A stretch of DNA of 60,033 bases from a virus. The stretch lies in the IMG/VR virus record IMGVR_UViG_3300030104_000540, positions 1 through 60,033 of that record. One strand, given 5' to 3'. A program made the translations under genes and the position numbers. The notes beneath the pieces are model-generated. The model was not told the DNA's origin. It ran no database searches and saw only the letters and a list, made by a program, of their open reading frames with translations. Shown here piece after piece: positions 12,619-20,798 of this stretch (within the stretch, counting starts at the first letter, position 1; every line of letters begins with the position of its first letter).

Positions 12619-12896
12619 AAGATACAAAGAACCAATTTAATAAAGATATATTAGTAACGGAAGAGCAACGTATGAGATTCCTACAGCTGCATAACAAATT
12701 AAAGGATGCAGTAGAGTATGCTTCAGAGTGTAAGGACTTACGTCTATCTGACTTAGCTGTGATGGAAGAGTTGGTACACCACTTACATACATCGTTAAAC
12801 TTTTCACCAACGAAAAATCCTAATACAGATCAACCAAATATGTATTCAGATTACGTATTATCTTCAGATGAAACGGCTTGGGAACGTGCATACTAA
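12615..12896 (+). CDS. Unknown helical protein, 93 aa
   Basis: The start at 12615 forms an ATGA overlap with the previous gene and has AAAGGAG nine bases upstream. The product (TEEQRMRFLQLHNKLKDAVE, then LAVMEELVHHLHTSLN) is a helical hairpin with a low-complexity C-terminus. No family recognised. Confidence 0.55.
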   Translation: MKDTKNQFNKDILVTEEQRMRFLQLHNKLKDAVEYASECKDLRLSDLAVMEELVHHLHTSLNFSPTKNPNTDQPNMYSDYVLSSDETAWERAY

Positions 12897-13263
12897 TACA
12901 TGGACAAAGGATGAAGTTGTTGCATTTTTGCAACATGCTTATAGTAAATTTGAATACAGAAATGTTGGTGTTATCTCACAAATTATCTATGAACTACAGC
13001 CACCACGATTAGAATACAAAGATATATTTAAGTGGACATGGAGTGACATAGACGATGAGTGGGATGCAGGTTTGTTGCATACCCTTGAACAGCAGAGGAA
13101 TGACTTTGGTTTTCAAGATTATATCGCACCACAAATCAGACCAATCAAAGGCGAGTATGTACCTTATACTAAATTTAGATTCTCTAAAGTAGCACGAAGA
13201 ATTATTAATGACACACCTACACTGAGAAAAGATTTACGTATGAGGTACTTGCCTTTAAGTTAA
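12868..13263 (+). CDS. Possible truncated tyrosine recombinase (integrase remnant)
   Basis: 131 aa. WTKDEVVAFLQHAYSKFEYR, NVGVISQIIYELQ, WTWSDIDDEWD, then QQRNDFGFQDYIAP and YVPYTKFRFSKVARRI follow the order of the catalytic-domain start in marine podovirus integrases as I remember them. The arm and core-binding domains are missing, the box I arginine region is altered, and the protein ends before the H-x-x-R and tyrosine boxes, so recombination is not expected. The alternative is an unrelated protein with chance similarity. Confidence 0.45.
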   Translation: MKRLGNVHTNTWTKDEVVAFLQHAYSKFEYRNVGVISQIIYELQPPRLEYKDIFKWTWSDIDDEWDAGLLHTLEQQRNDFGFQDYIAPQIRPIKGEYVPYTKFRFSKVARRIINDTPTLRKDLRMRYLPLS

Positions 13264-13301
13264 AAATATGATATTTAATCTGTTAACAGAAAGGATGACA
13301 C

Positions 13302-14105
13302 ATGGACATAAATACTATACTACAAGATAATGATGTACCTATAGGTAGTACAAAGAGAATGGACTGTCAGTTTTGTGGTGGTAAAAATACTTTTACTATT
13401 ACAAACAGTATGGGTTCTATTTTATTTAATTGTTATAAAGCTAGTTGTTCAGTTAGTGGTAGTAGAAGAATAAACCTTACAGTAGAACAGATAAGAAATG
13501 TAAAAAAACCTACTGTAGATGATAAGTTTGTACTGCCTGACTATATTGTACCAATTAGGGAAGATAGATTTAAACAGCCTAAGTATGGAGCTAGTCTTTC
13601 GCTTTCATGGAAAGAGAAGATATGGAAAGACCATTGCCTAAATGATGTTAAAGAAGACAGGGCTGTGTTCTTAATAAAAGATAGTGAGAAGGGTGTAGTT
13701 GTAGATGCAATTGGTGCATCCACAGACAAACGATTACCTAAGTGGAAAAGATATGGTAGTAGCAGACATCCTTTCGTAGCATGGAATGGTAAAGGTGGCG
13801 ATGGTGGTGATAATAGTTGTGTGTTAGTAGAGGATTGTTACAGTGCATGTACAGCTGCAAAGCATGGCATCACAGGTGTAGCATTGCTAGGTACAAATCT
13901 ATTAGAAGAACATAAAAGATTTCTGTGTCATAACTTTGACACAGTTGTAGTTGCACTTGATCCTGATGCACTACAGAAAACTTTACAGATAAGAAAAGAG
14001 TTGCAAAGTTGGGTGCGTACTGCTAAGGTACTGCGACTAACAGACGACTTAAAGTATGAAGAAGAAATTGATATTAATAACTTAAAGGAGATGATATGGA
14101 ACTAG
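13302..14105 (+). CDS. DNA primase (zinc finger plus Toprim)
   Basis: 267 aa. The N-terminal zinc module has DCQFCGGKNTF and CYKASC (about residues 20-48). Toprim motifs follow: VLVEDCYSACTAAK with the catalytic Glu, ALLGTNL and VALDPDA with the D-x-D. This is a stand-alone primase of the kind that T7-like phages fuse to their helicase. Here the helicase is the next gene, overlapping by 10 bases. It makes primers for lagging-strand synthesis. Confidence 0.85.
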   Translation: MDINTILQDNDVPIGSTKRMDCQFCGGKNTFTITNSMGSILFNCYKASCSVSGSRRINLTVEQIRNVKKPTVDDKFVLPDYIVPIREDRFKQPKYGASLSLSWKEKIWKDHCLNDVKEDRAVFLIKDSEKGVVVDAIGASTDKRLPKWKRYGSSRHPFVAWNGKGGDGGDNSCVLVEDCYSACTAAKHGITGVALLGTNLLEEHKRFLCHNFDTVVVALDPDALQKTLQIRKELQSWVRTAKVLRLTDDLKYEEEIDINNLKEMIWN

Positions 14106-15319
14106 CACTATTAAGAAGTTTAATGAATAAGAAGTTCTACGATGATCATCGTGGAGCAAGGTGTCCTAACAGATTATTTAGTAAGGATGCACAGAAAGTA
14201 AAGTCTGTTATAGATAAGGCTATGCATAGGTATGAGAGAACTGTAACACCTGATGAAGTAGAAGCATTATTTGTGTCAGGTAATCCTAGTATGACTACAG
14301 CACAGAAGAATGCATACATATCTATGTTCAGACAGGTTAAGAAAGAACAACCAATGGGAGATGATGTAGCACAGGAAGTGTTATCCAAACTTTTCCAACA
14401 GGTTATTGGTGAGGACATTGCTAATCTAGGTTTTGATTATGTGAATGGTGCTAAGAGTTCTTTAGAACCACTACGTAATATACTTGAGCAATATAGTGAT
14501 GACTTCACACCTACTATGAATATTGAGTGGGCTGATATAAGTATTGAAAACCTGCTGGACAAGAATGATCTTGAAGCAAGATGGACATTTAATATACCTA
14601 CACTATGCAGAAAGGTAGAGGGTATCAATGCAGGACATTTAATAGAGGTAGGTGCTAGACCTAATACAGGTAAGACATCTTTCCATGCTAGTCTTATAGC
14701 AGGTCCGGGTGGGTTTGCATCACAGGGTGCTAAGTGTATTGTGCTTTGTAATGAAGAAGGCTTTCATAGAGTAGGTGCAAGGTATCTTACAGCAGGTACA
14801 GGCATGAACCTACACCAAGTTAAGAATGACATGCAGAAAGCTAATGAAATATATGCACCATTGCGTAAGAATATATTTATTAAAGACACTACAGGTTACG
14901 ACATGAGTTGGGTAGAGTCTGCTGTCAAGAAAGAAAGACCTGATATTGTAGTGCTTGATATGGGTGATAAGTTTGCTACACACAAAGGATATGCTAGACC
15001 TGATGAAGCATTGAAAGCATGTGCTGTACATGCAAGACAGATAGCAAAACAATATGATTGTGCTGTGTTATATATGTCACAGTTAAGTGCAGAAGCAGAG
15101 GGTAAGGTTATACTTAATCAAAGTATGATGGAAGGTAGCCGTACAGGTAAAGCTGCAGAAGCAGACTTGATGGTACTCATTGCCAAGAACCCACAGGTAG
15201 AAGGGCAAGAAGAAGAGGATGCACAAAGACATTTAAACATTGTCAAGAATAAATTATCAGGATGGCATGGTAGTGTACACTGCGAGTTAGATTATTTAAT
15301 TGCAAGGTATAACGCATGA
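14096..15319 (+). CDS. DnaB/gp4-like replicative helicase
   Basis: 407 aa. An N-terminal helical domain (about 1-150) precedes a RecA-like core: Walker A GARPNTGKTSFHA (about 186-198), CIVLCNEEG, Walker B DIVVLDMGD, an AVLYMSQLS motif, and a C-terminal arginine-finger region (SRTGKAAEADLMVLI). It would unwind DNA ahead of the polymerase and recruit the primase encoded upstream. It overlaps both neighbours, consistent with a replication operon. Confidence 0.85.
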   Translation: MELALLRSLMNKKFYDDHRGARCPNRLFSKDAQKVKSVIDKAMHRYERTVTPDEVEALFVSGNPSMTTAQKNAYISMFRQVKKEQPMGDDVAQEVLSKLFQQVIGEDIANLGFDYVNGAKSSLEPLRNILEQYSDDFTPTMNIEWADISIENLLDKNDLEARWTFNIPTLCRKVEGINAGHLIEVGARPNTGKTSFHASLIAGPGGFASQGAKCIVLCNEEGFHRVGARYLTAGTGMNLHQVKNDMQKANEIYAPLRKNIFIKDTTGYDMSWVESAVKKERPDIVVLDMGDKFATHKGYARPDEALKACAVHARQIAKQYDCAVLYMSQLSAEAEGKVILNQSMMEGSRTGKAAEADLMVLIAKNPQVEGQEEEDAQRHLNIVKNKLSGWHGSVHCELDYLIARYNA

Positions 15320-15768
15320 GAGATTTATTTGGATTTAAATTAAGGCAAAAACCTGTTGTTGAAGATACATTGGTATGCATTAAATGCAATACAACACAAC
15401 CAATAGATCAATTCAACGCAATGAACTATGCTAGTGATAAACCTTCTGAGATAAAGAGGACATGCAGAACTTGCATGAGAAACCAATCTAACTTAGTTAA
15501 ACAACTAAAGAAAGAGAACCCATATCCTAATGAACATTATAAATGTCCTATATGCGACAGGGATATAGAAGAGATAGGCAAGTATAACCAACCACGATTG
15601 CAGAATTGGGTGTTAGATCATTGCCATGAGACAGGCACGTTCAGAGGGTGGCTATGTCATCACTGTAACGTAGGTCTAGGTGGATTCAAAGATAGCTTGA
15701 CAAGATTAAAAAAAGCTGTAGAATACATGACTAAACATAAGGAGACAGTAAATGAAGATAGTAATTGA
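15316..15768 (+). CDS. Endonuclease VII-like HNH nuclease
   Basis: 150 aa. A first zinc pair-of-pairs (C21-x2-C24, C50-x2-C53) is followed by the recombination endonuclease VII core: CPIC (77-80), LDHCHETGTFRGWLCHHCN with Asp101, His102, His104, Cys114 and Cys117, then LGGFKDS. Family members resolve Holliday junctions and branched DNA before packaging. It lies between helicase and polymerase as in other marine podoviruses and overlaps both. Confidence 0.85.
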   Translation: MRDLFGFKLRQKPVVEDTLVCIKCNTTQPIDQFNAMNYASDKPSEIKRTCRTCMRNQSNLVKQLKKENPYPNEHYKCPICDRDIEEIGKYNQPRLQNWVLDHCHETGTFRGWLCHHCNVGLGGFKDSLTRLKKAVEYMTKHKETVNEDSN

Positions 15769-17776
15769 CGTAGAAAATACAGTACAAAAGCGTGAGGGTA
15801 AGCTACACCTTGATCCTTTTGAAGAGAAGAACGAATTAGTTATGGTAGGTGCATTGACTGAGACAGGAGATGAATACCTTATAAGAATGAGTGATAACAA
15901 TGCATCTGTAACAATACAATCTATACTAGATGAGACTACAGTAATGATAGGACATAATATTGTTCACGATTTAATGTGGTTATGGGAGTGTGGGTTTAAG
16001 TATGATGGCAAGGTATTTGATACCATGCTTGGTGAATATATACTACAAGAAGGACAGAAAGAATCCTTGACACTAGAGATGTGTGCAATGAGATATAATC
16101 TTGAGACTAAGAAACAAGATACACTCAAAGAATATTTTAAGAAAGGATATTCAGTTGCTGACATACCACCTGATGAGTTATCTGATTACTTATCTGCTGA
16201 CTTACATGCTACACAGCAATTAGCAAATGAGATATACACAAAGCTATCATCAGATGCATACAGTAACTTGTCTAATACAGTTGATCTTACTAATGATGTG
16301 GCACTATGTCTAGCTAGGATATATCGTGTAGGTTTTAATGTAGATACAAAACAACTAGACTCTGTTCGTGCTGATTTTACAAAAGAAAAACAAAAGATAG
16401 AAGAGGAGTTAATAAAAGAAACAAGATACTTCATGGGTGATACACCTATTAATTTAAATAGCCCTGAACAATTATCATGGCTTATATATTCTAGAAAACC
16501 TAAAGATAAACATGATTGGGTTATGACATTCAACTCTCATATGCCAAAGGAAGAGTTTCGTAGTGCAGTGAATGCTAAAGCAGATATACTAAGAAAGACA
16601 AAAGCAGAGCAGTGTCATGTGTGTCATGGTCATGGTAAGATAAGAAAGACTAGAAAGGATGGCACACCTTATGCAAATGAGAATAGATGTGTAGAGTGTG
16701 ATGGATTAGGATATAAGTTTATTCCTACATCTGAGTTAGCAGGTATGGGTTTCACACCACCAACTGCAAAGTGGATATCTGCAAATGGATTTACTACAAG
16801 TAAGAATAGTTTACAGTACCTAAAGTCTGTTGCTCGTCAAAAGAATATGGATAGAGCAGAGAACTTCTTAGGTAAGGTTATTAGATTATCTGCTTTAGAT
16901 AGTTATCTCTCTTCATTCGTTGAGGGTATATCTAATAATATAAAGTCTGACGGAAAGCTACACGTTAGATTATTACAACATCGCACAGCGACAGGTAGAT
17001 TTAGTGGAGCAGACCCTAACATGCAGAACATGCCAAGAGGTGGTACGTTTCCTGTTAAGCGTGTGTTCGTGTCACGATGGGATGGTGGTAAGATATTAGA
17101 AGCAGACTTCGCACAGTTAGAGTTTAGAACTGCTGCATATTTATCACAAGACGAAGTAGCAATGATGGAGATAAACAATGGGTTTGACGTACATAACTAT
17201 ACTGCCAAGATTATTTCTGAAGGTGGTCAAAAGATTAGTAGGCAGGAAGCAAAAGCACACACCTTCGCACCACTCTACGGAGCTACAGGGTTTGGGAGGT
17301 CACCTGCTGAAGCAACGTATTATAAACAGTTCACGGAAAAGTACAAAGGCATCGCACTTTGGCATTCCAGATTGGCTAAAGAAGCTCTAAACGATGGCAG
17401 AATAAAGACACCATCAGGAAGGTCATTTGCTTTTCCTGATGTGCAGAGAAGGTTTAATGGTTCACCCACACACTTTACGCAGATAAAGAACTTTCCTGTA
17501 CAGAGTTTTGCAACAGCAGATATTGTTCCTGTTACGTTGTTAGAGATTGAAAAAGAATTACAAGGTATGCAATCATGTATAGTAAATACAGTGCATGACA
17601 GTATAGTAATAGATGTACACCCTGATGAGGTTGATAGCGTACTTGATGTAATAAAAAATACTAATGATAAATTGAAAATAATTGTTGACAAACAATTCAA
17701 AATAGATTTAAATGTACCATTAGTATTAGAAGCAAAGATAGGTAATAATTGGCTTGACACGAAAGACGTTACCTGA
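15752..17776 (+). CDS. polA: Family A DNA polymerase with inserted DnaJ-type zinc finger
   Basis: 674 aa. The 3'-5' exonuclease motifs are IDVENT, GHNIVHDLMWL and DYLSADLHA. Between exonuclease and polymerase sits CHVCHGHG (Cys288, Cys291) and CVECDGLG (Cys313, Cys316), the DnaJ central-domain pattern. Polymerase motif A is ADFAQLEFR (Asp452), motif B runs from Arg497 to Gly510 with Lys501, Phe505 and Tyr509, and motif C is VHDS (His615, Asp616, Ser617 where Glu is usual). Phe505 aligns with E. coli Phe762. A partial DnaJ domain in PolA is the hallmark of HMO-2011-type phages. It replicates the phage genome. Confidence 0.93.
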   Translation: MKIVIDVENTVQKREGKLHLDPFEEKNELVMVGALTETGDEYLIRMSDNNASVTIQSILDETTVMIGHNIVHDLMWLWECGFKYDGKVFDTMLGEYILQEGQKESLTLEMCAMRYNLETKKQDTLKEYFKKGYSVADIPPDELSDYLSADLHATQQLANEIYTKLSSDAYSNLSNTVDLTNDVALCLARIYRVGFNVDTKQLDSVRADFTKEKQKIEEELIKETRYFMGDTPINLNSPEQLSWLIYSRKPKDKHDWVMTFNSHMPKEEFRSAVNAKADILRKTKAEQCHVCHGHGKIRKTRKDGTPYANENRCVECDGLGYKFIPTSELAGMGFTPPTAKWISANGFTTSKNSLQYLKSVARQKNMDRAENFLGKVIRLSALDSYLSSFVEGISNNIKSDGKLHVRLLQHRTATGRFSGADPNMQNMPRGGTFPVKRVFVSRWDGGKILEADFAQLEFRTAAYLSQDEVAMMEINNGFDVHNYTAKIISEGGQKISRQEAKAHTFAPLYGATGFGRSPAEATYYKQFTEKYKGIALWHSRLAKEALNDGRIKTPSGRSFAFPDVQRRFNGSPTHFTQIKNFPVQSFATADIVPVTLLEIEKELQGMQSCIVNTVHDSIVIDVHPDEVDSVLDVIKNTNDKLKIIVDKQFKIDLNVPLVLEAKIGNNWLDTKDVT

Positions 17777-17782
17777 TATAAC
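17754..17782 (+). promoter_or_regulatory. Sigma70-like promoter for the SSB gene
   Basis: TTGACA (17754-17759), 17 nt, TATAAC (17777-17782): eleven of twelve consensus bases. It overlaps the end of the polymerase gene, 26 bases before the SSB start, so SSB and the recombination block could be transcribed apart from the polymerase. Confidence 0.6.
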
Positions 17783-17807
17783 TAGAACACTTTAGAAAGG
17801 AGTTTAT

Positions 17808-18698
17808 ATGAATATAGATACTAGCTTAAATAAGTTTGCCGATATGGCACAGAAAATGGGTATGGGAGTAGACATAACCCAAAAGAAACAGACAGCACAA
17901 CTTGCTCGTCTTAAAATACAACACTCACCTATCATGGGTGAGGTTGAAGTCAAGGGTAAAAAGACTCAAGCTGCTATAGTCAATGGTGGTTCTTATAGAA
18001 TTGATGACTTAGCAAGTGAGAGTGTATTCTACTCTGACGATGTAACAATCAGACCCTATGTACAAAGATTTATGTACAAGAAGTTTGTCAAGCCTGAGTC
18101 AGGCAAGGGTTTCTACGTTAAGACTATCATGGCAGACAACTTAAATGTTGATCTGAAGGACAACATGGGTGGGTTTAACTGTGGAAAACCAGCAGGTTTT
18201 GTAAAAGATTATCAAGCATTACCTGTAAAGACAAAGGAACTCTTGAAGAGTATTAAAAGAGTGAGGGTACTGATTGGAACACTATCAGCAGGGTCAGTTC
18301 TGAATGCTGATGGTAATGATGTCATGGAGATTGGAGACTTGCCATTTATTTGGGAAGTGGACAACCGAGATGCATTCAAGATTATGGGAGAACCCATATC
18401 TAAAATAGGTGGCAGGAGACATCTTCCTGTGCAGTACAAAATTAAGTTAGGTTCTGAACAACGAAAGTTGCCTAACGGAAATGCGTACTACCTACCTACT
18501 GCAACTTTACAAGACGAAGTGTTGGAAGTAGAAGATAGCACACAAGATCATTTCTCTGACTTTATGCAATGGATTGAGAATTATAACTCTTATATCTTCA
18601 ATGCATGGAATGATAAAGCAAAGCCTGAAGAGCTATCTAAGTCTGATAAAGATGTGGTATCAGAACTTGTTGATGTTGATGATGAAGTACCATTCTAA
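17808..18698 (+). CDS. Single-stranded-DNA-binding protein (T7 gp2.5 role)
   Basis: 296 aa, directly after the polymerase and before the exonuclease, the usual position of the phage SSB. A beta-rich body is followed by a strongly acidic tail ending DVDDEVPF, very like the E. coli SSB tip (DDDIPF) that recruits partner proteins. The body shows no sequence I can match with certainty, so the assignment rests on tail, size and position. AAAGGAG precedes the start, and a sigma70-like promoter lies just upstream. Confidence 0.7.
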   Translation: MNIDTSLNKFADMAQKMGMGVDITQKKQTAQLARLKIQHSPIMGEVEVKGKKTQAAIVNGGSYRIDDLASESVFYSDDVTIRPYVQRFMYKKFVKPESGKGFYVKTIMADNLNVDLKDNMGGFNCGKPAGFVKDYQALPVKTKELLKSIKRVRVLIGTLSAGSVLNADGNDVMEIGDLPFIWEVDNRDAFKIMGEPISKIGGRRHLPVQYKIKLGSEQRKLPNGNAYYLPTATLQDEVLEVEDSTQDHFSDFMQWIENYNSYIFNAWNDKAKPEELSKSDKDVVSELVDVDDEVPF

Positions 18699-19552
18699 TG
18701 AACTCAGCAGAAGAACTAAAGGTACACAGATACTTAGATAAGGCAGTTAAAGGTACTGCAACAATGAGTGATGACACAATTGAGCAGGTTGTGTCACACA
18801 TACGAGACAGCTTGAAGAAACAATTCTCTCCTCAACAGAAGGACTTTCGTATCAGGATGTCCAACATTGGCAGACCTTACTGTCAACTTTGGTTCTTAAA
18901 AAACAAACCTGATTCACGTATACACCCACCTGCTAAGATGATAATGAATTTTATGATGGGCGATATTGTTGAAGCAGTATTCAAAGGGATACTACGTGAG
19001 TCAGGTGTTAAATACGAAGACGATAATAGTGAAGTGTCTCTAGAAATAGAGGGCAACAGTATTAAAGGAACGTATGATTTATCTATCAATGATTCAGTTG
19101 ATGACATTAAATCTGCATCTATGTGGTCTTACACAAACAAGTTTATATCATTTGATACTATCAAAAACAGTGATCCGTTTGGTTATGTAGGACAACTAGC
19201 AGGTTATGCTAAAGCTGCCAAGAAGAAAGTTGGTGGTTGGTGGGTTATTAATAAGAACAATGCAGAGTTTAAATATATACCTGCTACTACAATGAACCTT
19301 GATGAAGAGATAGGCAAAATTAAAAAGACATTCAAACGTCTTGAAGAAAATAAATTTGAAAGGTGTTATGAAGCAGAAGATGAAACATTCAGAGGTAAAC
19401 ATACAGGTAATAAAGTCCTCAGTAAGAATTGTAACTTTTGTGAGTTTCGTTTTTCATGTTGGACTTCTCTTGTAGAGAAACCACAGATGGCATCAAAGGC
19501 AAAAGAACCTAGGATGATGTCCTATGTTTATGAAAAAAATGTCAGCATATAG
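18698..19552 (+). CDS. Cas4/RecB-like exonuclease with probable iron-sulphur cluster
   Basis: 284 aa. The PD-(D/E)XK core includes the MMGDIVEAVFKG helix, TYDLSI (Asp127) and DDIKSAS (Asp136, Lys138). Four cysteines, Cys62 (RPYC) and Cys245, Cys248, Cys254 (CNFCEFRFSC), have the split arrangement that holds a 4Fe-4S cluster in Cas4 and AddB nucleases. It fills the position of T7 gene 6 exonuclease and probably degrades host DNA or takes part in recombination. It overlaps the SSB stop (TAATG) and the endonuclease I start. Confidence 0.82.
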   Translation: MNSAEELKVHRYLDKAVKGTATMSDDTIEQVVSHIRDSLKKQFSPQQKDFRIRMSNIGRPYCQLWFLKNKPDSRIHPPAKMIMNFMMGDIVEAVFKGILRESGVKYEDDNSEVSLEIEGNSIKGTYDLSINDSVDDIKSASMWSYTNKFISFDTIKNSDPFGYVGQLAGYAKAAKKKVGGWWVINKNNAEFKYIPATTMNLDEEIGKIKKTFKRLEENKFERCYEAEDETFRGKHTGNKVLSKNCNFCEFRFSCWTSLVEKPQMASKAKEPRMMSYVYEKNVSI

Positions 19553-19994
19553 TGCTAGACAGATAGCACGAAAGAATGGGTATAGGAGTGGTTTAGAAGA
19601 TACTCTTGCTACTTACCTAAAAGAATTAAAGGTAGCTTTCACATATGAAAAGCTAAAGATAGAATGGGAAGACCTTGCTTATCGCACCTATACCCCTGAT
19701 TTTGTATTAGACAATGGTATAATAATAGAAACCAAGGGAATATTTAATGCTTTGGATAGACGTAAACATAAGGCTATCAAAAAGCAACACCCCAAATTAG
19801 ATATTCGTTTTGTGTTTACAAATAGTAGAAGAAAATTACGTAAAGGTGCAAAGTCCTCTTACGCAGAGTGGTGTATCCGATATGGGTTTCGTTATTGTGA
19901 TAGGGTTGTTCCTGAAGATTGGCTAAAAGAAAAAGGAAAAAGATTAACATTAACATTTATACCTTTTAAAGGTAGAAAAGTAAAAAGGAGTTAA
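19524..19994 (+). CDS. T7-type endonuclease I (junction resolvase)
   Basis: 156 aa. The T7 gp3 catalytic set is present in order: GYRSGLE (Glu25), YTPDF (Asp59) and IIIETKG (Glu69, Lys71), matching T7 Glu20, Asp55, Glu65 and Lys67. It cleaves Holliday and branched DNA and helps break down host DNA. Having both this and an endonuclease VII is notable. It overlaps the exonuclease gene by 29 bases; a start at the second or third Met is possible. Confidence 0.88.
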   Translation: MFMKKMSAYSARQIARKNGYRSGLEDTLATYLKELKVAFTYEKLKIEWEDLAYRTYTPDFVLDNGIIIETKGIFNALDRRKHKAIKKQHPKLDIRFVFTNSRRKLRKGAKSSYAEWCIRYGFRYCDRVVPEDWLKEKGKRLTLTFIPFKGRKVKRS

Positions 19995-19997
19995 CAT

Positions 19998-20348
19998 ATG
20001 AAAAAAATAGATACTAAATTCTTAAAGCCTGAAGATTTTATAATTAATGTGAGACCTCAATTAGACAGTAAAAGAGCATGGACAGGTCAAGTTGAAATTA
20101 ATATTATGTCTTCAAAAGAAAATGGCTTAACCCATTTTGACAACGAAGCACTGTTTCATTTATGTACATGCATGTCTGCTATTGTTCCTATGATGGAGCT
20201 AGACAAAGATTTACTATATGAAATAGAAGACTTTATAAAAGAGATGAAGAAAAAAGACACAAGAGCTAATGATAAGTTGACAGTGCAAAGTAAAGATGGT
20301 AATGTGATCACATTAGATTTTAAATCAGATACTGAAGGGAGTGCTTAA
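19998..20348 (+). CDS. Unknown protein, 116 aa
   Basis: Follows an AAAAGGAG ribosome site. FLKPEDFIINVRPQLDSKRA, WTGQVEINIMSS and a central LFHLCTCMSAIVPMMELDKD helix; the C-terminus is a small beta segment (TVQSKDGNVITLDF). Not recognised. It sits between the resolvase and a DUF3310 gene (TAATG overlap), so a part in DNA metabolism is likely. Confidence 0.55.
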   Translation: MKKIDTKFLKPEDFIINVRPQLDSKRAWTGQVEINIMSSKENGLTHFDNEALFHLCTCMSAIVPMMELDKDLLYEIEDFIKEMKKKDTRANDKLTVQSKDGNVITLDFKSDTEGSA

Positions 20349-20638
20349 TGGATGCTACAATAAAAGAAAGAATAGAATTTGAAAAAGGAATTAATATTGA
20401 TGATTTTACAGCAGAAGAGTCTGATATGGTTAATCATCCACCACACTACAATCAAAAAGGTATTGAGTGTATTGATGCTATTCAAGCTGCAACAGATACA
20501 GGGTTTGAGTATTATCTGCAAGGAAACATAATGAAATATCTTTGGAGATATAGATATAAAGAAGGTTCTCAAGATTTAAAAAAGGCTCTTTGGTATCTTA
20601 ATAAATTAATAGAGATTAAAGATGCGAATACAAGTTAG
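20348..20638 (+). CDS. DUF3310 protein (T7 gp1.7 nucleotide-kinase-like)
   Basis: 96 aa with the DUF3310 signature VNHPPHYNQKGIECIDAIQA, YYLQGNIMKYLWRYRYK and DLKKALWYLNKLIE. The domain occurs in T7 gp1.7, a nucleoside monophosphate kinase, and in many phages beside nucleotide genes. A role in nucleotide supply fits the ribonucleotide reductase just downstream. Confidence 0.85.
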   Translation: MDATIKERIEFEKGINIDDFTAEESDMVNHPPHYNQKGIECIDAIQAATDTGFEYYLQGNIMKYLWRYRYKEGSQDLKKALWYLNKLIEIKDANTS

Positions 20639-20798
20639 AATGTGGTTAAATCTAGATATAGACCCTGAAGATTATTTAATACCTTCAGACGGAGATATTA
20701 TAGCAGAAATAGAAGATGGTGTTCGTGAGTATATCCACGATATAAATGGAGTAGAAATTAAAACAATGAAAGTAACACAGGAGATAAAAGATGAATAA
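20622..20798 (+). CDS. Small acidic protein, 58 aa
   Basis: MRIQVRMWLNLDIDPEDYLI onward, overlapping the DUF3310 gene by 17 bases and the reductase start by 8 (ATGAATAA). It looks like a beta-alpha-beta mini-fold. Similar proteins occur in marine phages but I know of no function. Confidence 0.6.
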   Translation: MRIQVRMWLNLDIDPEDYLIPSDGDIIAEIEDGVREYIHDINGVEIKTMKVTQEIKDE

